A DNA stretch of 64,000 nucleotides from Closterium sp. Naga37s-1 (taxonomy: Eukaryota; Streptophyta; Zygnematophyceae; Desmidiales; Closteriaceae). Below, piece after piece: positions 52,099-63,873 of the stretch (the first letter of the stretch is position 1; every line of letters begins with the position of its first letter). The stretch covers positions 1 through 64,000 of the forward strand of contig CANJKZ010000177.1 in the NCBI GenBank assembly GCA_947471745.1. The letters are read 5' to 3'. The position numbers and the translations under genes are program-made. Under the pieces are notes generated by a model. That model did no database searches. It worked only from the letters and a program-made list of their open reading frames with translations, and had not been told where the DNA came from.

Positions 52099-55000
52099 CC
52101 CTATGAAAATCAACTCATTTGGCCAAGGTTTGCTATGGTTTTGGAGCATTGTTCTGCTGCTGTCTGGGTTATTCTCTGCAGAATTGCCTGCAATCAGGTT
52201 GCAAGTGCAATCACCCACTTCTACTTGGGCAAATGATCTGATTTCCATAGGGGACGCTAATCACACCTATTCCAGACTACCCTATGAAAATCAACTCATT
52301 TGCCCAAGGTTTGCTATGGTTTTGGAGCATTGTTCTGCAGCAGTCTGGGTTATTCTGTGCAGAATTGCCTGCAATCAGGTTGCAAGTGAAATCACCCACT
52401 TCTACTTGGGCAAATGATCTGATTTTCATAGGGGATCCTCATCACACCTATTCCATAATACCCTATGAAGATCAACTCATTTGCCCAAGGTTTGCTATGG
52501 TTTTGGAGCATTGTTCTGCAGCAGTCTGGGTTATTCTGTGCAGAATTGCCTGCAATCAGGTTGCAAGTGAAATCACCCACTTCTACTTGGGCAAATGATC
52601 GTATTTTCATAGGGGACCCTAATCACACCTATTCCAGACTACCCTATGAAAATCAACTCATTTGCCCAAGGTTTGCTATGGTTTTGGAGCATTGTTCTGC
52701 AGCAGTCTGGGTTATTCTGTGCAGAATTGCCTGCAATCAGGTTGCAAGTAAAATCACCCACTTCTACTTGGGCAAATGATCTGATTTCCATAGGGAGACG
52801 CTAATCACACCTATTCCAGACTACCCTATGAAAATCAACTCATTTGCCCAAGGTTTGCTATGGTTTTGGAGCATTGTTCTGCAGCAGTCTGGGTTATTCT
52901 GTGCAGAATTGCCTGCAATCAGGTTGCAAGTAAAATCACCCACTTCTACTTGGGCAAATGATCTGATTTTCATAGGGGACCCTACTCACCCCTATTCAAG
53001 ACTACCCTATGAAAATCAACTCATTTGGCCAAGGTTTGCTATGGTTTTGGAGCATTGTTCTGCAGCTGTCTGGGTTATTCTCTGCAGAATTGCCTGCAAT
53101 CAGGTTGCAAGTGCAATCACCCATTTCTACTTGGGCAAATAATCTGATTTCCATAGGGGACCCTAATCACACCTATTCCAGACTACCCTATGAAAATCAA
53201 CTCATTTGGCCAAGGTTTGCTATGGTTTTGGAGCATTGTTCTGCTGCTGTCTGGGTTATTCTCTGCAGAATTGCCTGCAATCAGGTTGCAAGTGCAATCA
53301 CCCACTTCTACTTGGGCAAATGATCTGATTTCCATAGGGGACGCTAATCACACCTATTCCAGACTACCCTATGAAAATCAACTCATTTGCCCAAGGTTTG
53401 CTATGGTTTTGGAGCATTGTTCTGCAGCAGTCTGGGTTATTCTGTGCAGAATTTCCTGCAATCAGGTTGCAAGTGAAATCACCCACTTCTACTTGGGCAA
53501 ATGATCTGATTTTCATAGGGGATCCTCATCACACCTATTCCATAATACCCTATGAAGATCAACTCATTTACCCAAGGTTTGCTATGGTTTTGGAGCATTG
53601 TTCTGCAGCAGTCTGGGTTATTCTGTGCAGAATTGCCTGCAATCAGGTTGCAAGTGAAATCACCCACTTCTACTTGGGCAAATGATCGTATTTTCATAGG
53701 GGACCCTAATCACACCTATTCCAGACTACCCTATGAAAATCAACTCATTTGCCCAAGGTTTGCTATGGTTTTGGAGCATTGTTCTGCAGCAGTCTGGGTT
53801 ATTCTGTGCAGAATTGCCTGCAATCAGGTTGCAAGTGAAATCACCCACTTCTACTTGGGCAAATGATCTGATTTCCATAGGGGACGCTAATCACACCTAT
53901 TCCAGACTACCCTATGAAAATCAACTCATTTGCCCAAGGTTTGCTATGGTTTTGGAGCATTGTTCTGCAGCAGTCTGGGTTATTCTGTGCAGAATTGCCT
54001 GCAATCAGGTTGCAAGTGAAATCACCCACTTCTACTTGGGCAAATGATCTGATTTTCATAGGGGACCCTACTCACACCTATTCAAGACTACCCTATGAAA
54101 ATCAACTCATTTGGCCAAGGTTTGCTATGGTTTTGGAGCATTGTTCTGCAGCTGTCTGGGTTATTCTCTGCAGAATTGCCTGCAATCAGGTTGCAAGTGC
54201 AATCACCCACTTCTACTTGGGCAAATGAATCTGATTTCCATAGGGGACCCTAATCACACCTATTCCAGACTACCCTATGAAAATCAACTCATTTGGCCAA
54301 GGTTTGCTATGGTTTTGGAGCATTGTTCTGCAGCAGTCTGGGTTATTCTGTGCAGAATTGCCTGCAATCAGGTTGCAAGTGCAATCACCCACTTCTACTT
54401 GGGCAAATGATCTGATTTCCATAGGGGACGCTAATCACACCTATTCCAGACTACCCTATGAAAATCAACTCATTTGCCCAAGGTTTGCTATGGTTTTGGA
54501 GCATTGTTCTGCAGCAGTCTGGGTTATTCTGTGCAGAATTGCCTGCAATCAGGTTGCAAGTGAAATCACCCACTTCTACTTGGGCAAATGATCTGATTTT
54601 CATAGGGGATCCTCATCACACCTATTCCATACTACCCTATGAAGATCAACTCATTTGCCCAAGGTTTGCTATGGTTTTGGAGCATTGTTCTGCAGCAGTC
54701 TGGGTTATTCTGTGCAGAATTGCCTGCAATCAGGTTGCAAGTGAAATCACCCACTTCTACTTGGGCAAATGATCGTATTTTCATAGGGGACCCTAATCAC
54801 ACCTATTCCAGACTACCCTATGAAAATCAACTCATTTGGCCAAGGTTTGCTATGGTTTTGGAGCATTGTTCTGCTGCTGTCTGGGTTATTCTCTGCAGAA
54901 TTGCCTGCAATCAGGTTGCAAGTGCAATCACCCACTTCTACTTGGGCAAATGATCTGATTTCCATAGGGGACGCTAATCACACCTATTCCAGACTACCCT

Positions 55001-58000
55001 ATGAAAATCAACTCATTTGCCCAAGGTTTGCTATGGTTTTGGAGCATTGTTCTGCAGCAGTCTGGGTTATTCTGTGCAGAATTGCCTGCAATCAGGTTGC
55101 AAGTGAAATCACCCACTTCTACTTGGGCAAATGATCTGATTTTCATAGGGGATCCTAATCACACCTATTCCAGACTACCCTATGAAGATCAACTCATTTA
55201 GCCCAAGGTTTGCCTATGGTTTTGGAGCATTGTTCTGCAGCAGTCTGGGTTATTCTGTGCAGAATTGCCTGCAATCAGGTTGCAAGTGAAATCACCCACT
55301 TCTACTTGGGCAAATGATCGTATTTTCATAGGGGACCCTAATCACACCTATTCCAGACTACCCTATGAAAATCAACTCATTTGCCCAAGGTTTGCTATGG
55401 TTTTGGAGCATTGTTCTGCAGCAGTCTGGGTTATTCTGTGCAGAATTGCCTGCAATCAGGTTGCAAGTGAAATCACCCACTTCTACTTGGGCAAATGATC
55501 TGATTTCCATAGGGGACGCTAATCACACCTATTCCAGACTACCCTATGAAAATCAACTCATTTGCCCAAGGTTTGCTATGGTTTTGGAGCATTGTTCTGC
55601 AGCAGTCTGGGTTATTCTGTGCAGAATTGCCTGCAATCAGGTTGCAAGTGAAATCACCCACTTCTACTTGGGCAAATGATCTGATTTTCATAGGGGACCC
55701 TACTCACACCTATTCAAGACTACCCTATGAAAATCAACTCATTTGGCCAAGGTTTGCTATGGTTTTGGAGCATTGTTCTGCAGCTGTCTGGGTTATTCTC
55801 TGCAGAATTGCCTGCAATCAGGTTGCAAGTGCAATCACCCACTTTCTACTTGGGCAAATGATCTGATTTCCATAGGGGACCCTAATCACACCTATTCCAG
55901 ACTACCCTATGAAAATCAACTCATTTGGCCAAGGTTTGCTATGGTTTTGGAGCATTGTTCTGCTGCTGTCTGGGTTATTCTCTGCAGAATTGCCTGCAAT
56001 CAGGTTGCAAGTGCAATCACCCACTTCTACTTGGGCAAAATGATCTGATTTCCATAGGGGACCCTAATCACACCTATTCCAGACTACCCTATGAAAATCA
56101 ACTCATTTGCCCAAGGTTTGCTATGGTTTTGGAGCATTGTTCTGCAGCAGTCTGGGTTATTCTGTGCAGAATTGCCTGCAATCAGGTTGCAAGTGAAATC
56201 ACCCACTTCTACTTGGGCAAATGATCTGATTTTCATAGGGGACCCTAATCACACCTATTCCAGACTACCCTATGAAAATCAACTCATTTGGCCAAGGTTT
56301 GCTATGGTTTTGGAGCATTGTTCTGCTGCTGTCTGGGTTATTCTCTGCAGAATTGCCTGCAATCAGGTTGCAAGTGCAATCACCCACTTCTACTTGGGCA
56401 AATGATCTGATTTCCATAGGGGACGCTAATCACACCTATTCCAGACTACCCTATGAAAATCAACTCATTTGCCCAAGGTTTGCTATGGTTTTGGAGCATT
56501 GTTCTGCAGCAGTCTGGGTTATTCTGTGCAGAATTGCCTGCAATCAGGTTGCAAGTGAAATCACCCACTTCTACTTGGGCAAATGATCTGATTTTCATAG
56601 GGGATCCTCATCACACCTATTCCATAATACCCTATGAAGATCAACTCATTTACCCAAGGTTTGCCATGGTTTTGGAGCATTGTTCTGCAGCAGTCTGGGT
56701 TATTCTGTGCAGAATTGCCTGCAATCAGGTTGCAAGTGAAATCACCCACTTCTACTTGGGCAAATGATCGTATTTTCATAGGGGACCCTAATCACACCTA
56801 TTCCAGACTACCCTATGAAAATCAACTCATTTGCCCAAGGTTTGCTATGGTTTTGGAGCATTGTTCTGCAGCAGTCTGGGTTATTCTGTGCAGAATTGCC
56901 TGCAATCAGGTTGCAAGTAAAATCACCCACTTCTACTTGGGCAAATGATCTGATTTCCATAGGGGACGCTAATCACACCTATTCCAGACTACCCTATGAA
57001 AATCAACTCATTTGCCCAAGGTTTGCTATGGTTTTGGAGCATTGTTCTGCAGCAGTCTGGGTTATTCTGTGCAGAATTGCCTGCAATCAGGTTGCAAGTA
57101 AAATCACCCACTTCTACTTGGGCAAATGATCTGATTTTCATAGGGGACCCTACTCACCCCTATTAAAGACTACCCTATAAAAATCAACTCATTTGGCCAA
57201 GGTTTGCTATGGTTTTGGAGCATTGTTCTGCAGCTGTCTGGGTTATTCTCTGCAGAATTGCCTGCAATCAGGTTGCAAGTGCAATCACCCATTTCTACTT
57301 GGGCAAATAATCTGATTTCCATAGGGGACCCTAATCACACCTATTCCAGACTACCCTATGAAAATCAACTCATTTGGCCAAGGTTTGCTATGGTTTTGGA
57401 GCATTGTTCTGCTGCTGTCTGGGTTATTCTCTGCAGAATTGCCTGCAATCAGGTTGCAAGTGCAATCACCCACTTCTACTTGGGCAAATGATCTGATTTC
57501 CATAGGGGACGCTAATCACACCTATTCCAGACTACCCTATGAAAATCAACTCATTTGCCCAAGGTTTGCTATGGTTTTGGAGCATTGTTCTGCAGCAGTC
57601 TGGGTTATTCTGTGCAGAATTTCCTGCAATCAGGTTGCAAGTGAAATCACCCACTTCTACTTGGGCAAATGATCTGATTTTCATAGGGGATCCTCATCAC
57701 ACCTATTCCATAATACCCTATGAAGATCAACTCATTTACCCAAGGTTTGCCATGGTTTTGGAGCATTGTTCTGCAGCAGTCTGGGTTATTCTGTGCAGAA
57801 TTGCCTGCAATCAGGTTGCAAGTGAAATCACCCACTTCTACTTGGGCAAATGATCGTATTTTCATAGGGGACCCTAATCACACCTATTCCAGACTACCCT
57901 ATGAAAATCAACTCATTTGCCCAAGGTTTGCTATGGTTTTGGAGCATTGTTCTGCAGCAGTCTGGGTTATTCTGTGCAGAATTGCCTGCAATCAGGTTGC

Positions 58001-61000
58001 AAGTAAAATCACCCACTTCTACTTGGGCAAATGATCTGATTTCCATAGGGGACGCTAATCACACCTATTCCAGACTACCCTATGAAAATCAACTCATTTG
58101 CCCAAGGTTTGCTATGGTTTTGGAGCATTGTTCTGCAGCAGTCTGGGTTATTCTGTGCAGAATTGCCTGCAATCAGGTTGCAAGTAAAATCACCCACTTC
58201 TACTTGGGCAAATGATCTGATTTTCATAGGGGACCCTACTCACCCCTATTAAAGACTACCCTATGAAAATCAACTCATTTGGCCAAGGTTTGCTATGGTT
58301 TTGGAGCATTGTTCTGCAGCTGTCTGGGTTATTCTCTGCAGAATTGCCTGCAATCAGGTTGCAAGTGCAATCACCCATTTCTACTTGGGCAAATAATCTG
58401 ATTTCCATAGGGGACCCTAATCACACCTATTCCAGACTACCCTATGAAAATCAACTCATTTGGCCAAGGTTTGCTATGGTTTTGGAGCATTGTTCTGCAG
58501 CAGTCTGGGTTATTCTGTGCAGAATTGCCTGCAATCAGGTTGCAAGTGCAATCACCCACTTCTACTTGGGCAAATGATCTGATTTCCATAGGGGACGCTA
58601 ATCACACCTATTCCAGACTACCCTATGAAAATCAACTCATTTGCCCAAGGTTTGCTATGGTTTTGGAGCATTGTTCTGCAGCAGTCTGGGTTATTCTGTG
58701 CAGAATTTCCTGCAATCAGGTTGCAAGTGAAATCACCCACTTCTACTTGGGCAAATGATCTGATTTTCATAGGGGATCCTCATCACACCTATTCCATAAT
58801 ACCCTATGAAGATCAACTCATTTACCCAAGGTTTGCTATGGTTTTGGAGCATTGTTCTGCAGCAGTCTGGGTTATTCTGTGCAGAATTGCCTGCAATCAG
58901 GTTGCAAGTGAAATCACCCACTTCTACTTGGGCAAATGATCGTATTTTCATAGGGGACCCTAATCACACCTATTCCAGACTACCCTATGAAAATCAACTC
59001 ATTTGGCCAACGTTTGCTATGGTTTTGGAGCATTGTTCTGCTGCTGTCTGGGTTATTCTCTGCAGAATTGCCTGCAATCAGGTTGCAAGTGCAATCACCC
59101 ACTTCTACTTGGGCAAATGATCTGATTTCCATAGGGGACGCTAATCACACCTATTCCAGACTACCCTATGAAAATCAACTCATTTGCCCAAGGTTTGCTA
59201 TGGTTTTGGAGCATTGTTCTGCAGCAGTCTGGGTTATTCTGTGCAGAATTTCCTGCAATCAGGTTGCAAGTGAAATCACCCACTTCTACTTGGGCAAATG
59301 ATCTGATTTTCATAGGGGATCCTCATCACACCTATTCCATAATACCCTATGAAGATCAACTCATTTACCCAAGGTTTGCTATGGTTTTGGAGCATTGTTC
59401 TGCAGCAGTCTGGGTTATTCTGTGCAGAATTGCCTGCAATCAGGTTGCAAGTGAAATCACCCACTTCTACTTGGGCAAATGATCGTATTTTCATAGGGGA
59501 CCCTAATCACACCTATTCCAGACTACCCTATGAAAATCAACTCATTTGCCCAAGGTTTGCTATGGTTTTGGAGCATTGTTCTGCAGCAGTCTGGGTTATT
59601 CTGTGCAGAATTGCCTGCAATCAGGTTGCAAGTAAAATCACCCACTTCTACTTGGGCAAATGATCTGATTTCCATAGGGGACGCTAATCACACCTATTCC
59701 AGACTACCCTATGAAAATCAACTCATTTGCCCAAGGTTTGCTATGGTTTTGGAGCATTGTTCTGCAGCAGTCTGGGTTATTCTGTGCAGAATTGCCTGCA
59801 ATCAGGTTGCAAGTGAAATCACCCACTTCTACTTGGGCAAATGATCTGATTTTCATAGGGGACCCTACTCACCCCTATTCAAGACTACCCTATGAAAATC
59901 AACTCATTTGGCCAAGGTTTGCTATGGTTTTGGAGCATTGTTCTGCAGCTGTCTGGGTTATTCTCTGCAGAATTGCCTGCAATCAGGTTGCAAGTGCAAT
60001 CACCCACTTTCTACTTGGGCAAATAATCTGATTTCCATAGGGGACCCTAATCACACCTATTCCAGACTACCCTATGAAAATCAACTCATTTGGCCAAGGT
60101 TTGCTATGGTTTTGGAGCATTGTTCTGCTGCTGTCTGGGTTATTCTCTGCAGAATTGCCTGCAATCAGGTTGCAAGTGCAATCACCCACTTCTACTTGGG
60201 CAAATGATCTGATTTCCATAGGGGACGCTAATCACACCTATTCCAGACTACCCTATGAAAATCAACTCATTTGCCCAAGGTTTGCTATGGTTTTGGAGCA
60301 TTGTTCTGCAGCAGTCTGGGTTATTCTGTGCAGAATTTCCTGCAATCAGGTTGCAAGTGAAATCACCCACTTCTACTTGGGCAAATGATCTGATTTTCAT
60401 AGGGGATCCTCATCACACCTATTCCATAATACCCTATGAAAATCAACTCATTTGCCCAAGGTTTGCTATGGTTTTGGAGCATTGTTCTGCTGCTGTCTGG
60501 GTTATTCTCTGCAGAATTGTCTGCAATCAGGTTGCAAGTGAAATCACCCACTTCTACTTGGGCAAATGATCTGATTTTCATAGGGGACGCTAATCACACC
60601 TATTCCAGACTACCCTATGAAAATCAACTCATTTGCCCAAGGTTTGCTATGGTTTTGGAGCATTGTTCTGCTGCTGTCTGGGTTATTCTCTGCAGAATTG
60701 TCTACAATCAGGTTGCAAGTGAAATCACCCACTTCTACTTGGGCAAATGATCTGATTTCCATAGGGGACGCTAGTCACACCTATTCCAGACTACCCTATG
60801 AAAATCAACTCATTTGCCCAAGGTTTGCTATGGTTTTGGAGCATTGTTCTGCAGCAGTCTGGGTTATTCTGTGCAGAATTGCCTGCAATCAGGTTGCAAG
60901 TGAAATCACCCACTTCTACTTGGGCAAATGATCTGATTTTCATAGGGGACCCTACTCACACCTATTCCAGACTACCCTATGAAAATCAACTCATTTGGCC

Positions 61001-62423
61001 AAGGTTTGCTATGGTTTTGGAGCATTGTTCTGCTGCTGTCTGGGTTATTCTCTGCAGAATTGCCTGCAATCAGGTTGCAAGTGCAATCACCCACTTCTAC
61101 TTGGGCAAATGATCTGATTTCCATAGGGGACCCTAATCACACCTATTCCAGACTACCCTATGAAAATCAACTCATTTGCCCAAGGTTTGCTATGGTTTTG
61201 GAGCATTGTTCTGCAGCAGTCTGGGTTATTCTGTGCAGAATTGCCTGCAATCAGGTTGCAAGTGAAATCACCCACTTCTACTTGGGCAAATGATCTGATT
61301 TTCATAGGGGACCCTAATCACACCTATTCCAGACTACCCTATGAAAATCAACTCATTTGGCCAAGGTTTGCTATGGTTTTGGAGCATTGTTCTGCTGCTG
61401 TCTGGGTTATTCTCTGCAGAATTGCCTGCAATCAGGTTGCAAGTGCAATCACCCACTTCTACTTGGGCAAATGATCTGATTTCCATAGGGGACGCTAATC
61501 ACACCTATTCCAGACTACCCTATGAAAATCAACTCATTTGCCCAAGGTTTGCTATGGTTTTGGAGCATTGTTCTGCAGCAGTCTGGGTTATTCTGTGCAG
61601 AATTTCCTGCAATCAGGTTGCAAGTGAAATCACCCACTTCTACTTGGGCAAATGATCTGATTTTCATAGGGGATCCTCATCACACCTATTCCATAATACC
61701 CTATGAAGATCAACTCATTTACCCAAGGTTTGCTATGGTTTTGGAGCATTGTTCTGCAGCAGTCTGGGTTATTCTGTGCAGAATTGCCTGCAATCAGGTT
61801 GCAAGTGAAATCACCCACTTCTACTTGGGCAAATGATCGTATTTTCATAGGGGACCCTAATCACACCTATTCCAGACTACCCTATGAAAATCAACTCATT
61901 TGCCCAAGGTTTGCTATGGTTTTGGAGCATTGTTCTGCAGCAGTCTGGGTTATTCTGTGCAGAATTGCCTGCAATCAGGTTGCAAGTGAAATCACCCACT
62001 TCTACTTGGGCAAATGATCTGATTTCCATAGGGGACGCTAATCACACCTATTCCAGACTACCCTATGAAAATCAACTCATTTGCCCAAGGTTTGCTATGG
62101 TTTTGGAGCATTGTTCTGCAGCAGTCTGGGTTATTCTGTGCAGAATTGCCTGCAATCAGGTTGCAAGTGAAAATCACCCACTTCTACTTGGGCAAATGAT
62201 CTGATTTTCATAGGGGACCCTACTCACACCTATTACAGACTACCCTATGAAAATCAACTCATTTGGCCAAGGTTTGCTATGGTTTTGGAGCATTGTTCTG
62301 CAGCTGTCTGGGTTATTCTCTGCAGAATTGCCTGCAATCAGGTTGCAAGTGCAATCACCCATTTCTACTTGGGCAAATAATCTGATTTCCATAGGGGACC
62401 CTAATCACACCTATTCCAGACTA
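52099..62423 (+). repeat. Hexamer-dominated HOR array (A-B-C-D-E-F)
   Basis: Complete A-B-C-D-E-F units start at 52099, 53186, 56268, 57354, 58983 and 61337, each 1086 or 1087 bp. A hexamer plus two extra monomers runs 54816-56267. A seven-monomer variant (A-B-H-I-E-F-J) occupies 60070-61336. Truncated A-B-C trimers lie at 54273-54815 and 58440-58982. The units at 56268 and 57354 differ at very few of the diagnostic positions I compared, for example GAATTGCC against GAATTTCC and CTATAAAAATC against CTATGAAAATC. Confidence 0.87.
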
Positions 62424-63873
62424 CCCTATGAAAATCAACTCATTTGGCCAAGGTTTGCTATGGTTTTGGAGCATTGTTCTGCAGCAGTCTGGGTTATTCT
62501 GTGCAGAATTGCCTGCAATCAGGTTGCAAGTGCAATCACCCACTTCTACTTGGGCAAATGATCTGATTTCCATAGGGGACGCTAATCACACCTATTCCAG
62601 ACTACCCTATGAAAATCAACTCATTTGCCCAAGGTTTGCTATGGTTTTGGAGCATTGTTCTGCAGCAGTCTGGGTTATTCTGTGCAGAATTGCCTGCAAT
62701 CAGGTTGCAAGTGAAATCACCCACTTCTACTTGGGCAAATGATCTGATTTTCATAGGGGATCCTCATCACACCTATTCCAGACTACCCTATGAAAATCAA
62801 CTCATTTGCCCAAGGTTTGCTATGGTTTTGGAGCATTGTTCTGCAGCAGTCTGGGTTATTCTGTGCAGAATTGCCTGCAATCAGGTTGCAAGTGAAATCA
62901 CCCACTTCTACTTGGGCAAATGATCTGTATTTTCATAGGGGACCCTAATCACACCTATTCCAGACTACCCTATGAAAATCAACTCATTTGGCCAAGGTTT
63001 GCTATGGTTTTGGAGCATTGTTCTGCTGCTGTCTGGGTTATTCTCTGCAGAATTGCCTGCAATCAGGTTGCAAGTGCAATCACCCACTTCTACTTGGGCA
63101 AATGATCTGATTTTCATAGGGGACTCCTAATCACACCTATTCCAGACTACCCTATGAAAATCAACTCATTTGCCCAAGGTTTGCTATGGTTTTGGAGCAT
63201 TGTTCTGCTGCAGTCTGGGTTATTCTGTGCAGAATTGCCTGCAATCAGGTTGCAAGTGAAATCACCCACTTCTACTTGGGCAAATGATCTGATTTTCATA
63301 GGGGACCCTAATCACACCTATTCCAGACTACCCTATGAAAATCAACTCATTTGCCCAAGGTTTGCTATGGTTTTGGAGCATTGTTCTGCAGCAGTCTGGG
63401 TTATTCTGTGCAGAATTGCCTGCAATCAGGTTGCAAGTGAAATCACCCACTTCTACTTGGGCAAATGATCTGATTTCCATAGGGGACGCTAATCACACCT
63501 ATTCCAGACTACCCTATGAAAATCAACTCATTTGCCCAAGGTTTGCTATGGTTTTGGAGCATTGTTCTGCAGCAGTCTGGGTTATTCTGTGCAGAATTGC
63601 CTGCAATCAGGTTGCAAGTAAAATCACCCACTTCTACTTGGGCAAATGATCTGATTTTCATAGGGGACCCTAATCACACCTATTCCAGACTACCCTATGA
63701 AAATCAACTCATTTGGCCAAGGTTTGCTATGGTTTTGGAGCATTGTTCTGCTGCTGTCTGGGTTATTCTGTGCAGAATTGCCTGCAATCAGGTTGCAAGT
63801 GCAATCACCCACTTCTACTTGGGCAAATGATCTGATTTCCATAGGGGACGCTAATCACACCTATTCCAGACTA
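62424..63873 (+). repeat. Right-edge monomers with decaying hexamer order
   Basis: Eight monomers begin A-B, but the B copy reads GGATCCTCATC with CCAGACTA, a mosaic of B and class 1. C is replaced by a copy with GATCTGTATTTT. A class 2, a GCTGCAGTC mosaic and class 1 or D-like copies follow. Extra bases occur at GATCTGTATTTT (62922) and GACTCCTAATC (63122). Confidence 0.8.

Larger units (their letters stand above)
23122..63873 (+). repeat. Right subarray: 225 diversified monomers in HORs
   Basis: New monomer types enter here and recur in fixed order. I label them by visible alleles. A: class 2. B: GGATCCTCATC with CCATAATA. C: GAAGATC and TTTACCC, with GATCGTATTTT. D: GTAAAATC with GACGCTAAT. 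E: CCCTACTCAC, often CTATTAAAG. F: GCAGCTGTC, often CATTTCTAC and AATAATC. G: GGCCAACGTTT. H/I: GTCTACAATC, often GACGCTAGTC. J: class 1. Length from 23122 to 63511 is 223x181 plus 27, which I account for as 31 inserted and 4 deleted bases. Confidence 0.9.

Noticed and set aside
23234..61848. Minus-strand 72-codon ORFs starting MKIRSFAQ.
   Set aside because: They mark B-C monomer pairs, where CCATAATA removes a minus-strand stop and GATCGTATTTT creates the start. They resemble the plus ORF start because of the inverted repeat. No sign of coding constraint.
82..63830. Plus-strand ORFs of about 95-106 codons (MKINSFAQ... to ...FYLGK) repeated every 181 bp.
   Set aside because: 181 leaves remainder 1 when divided by 3, so each ORF runs through 1.7 monomers and the next starts in another frame, overlapping by 134 bp. 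Insertions and stops occur freely among copies and no promoter or unique flank exists. They are products of the repeat phase.
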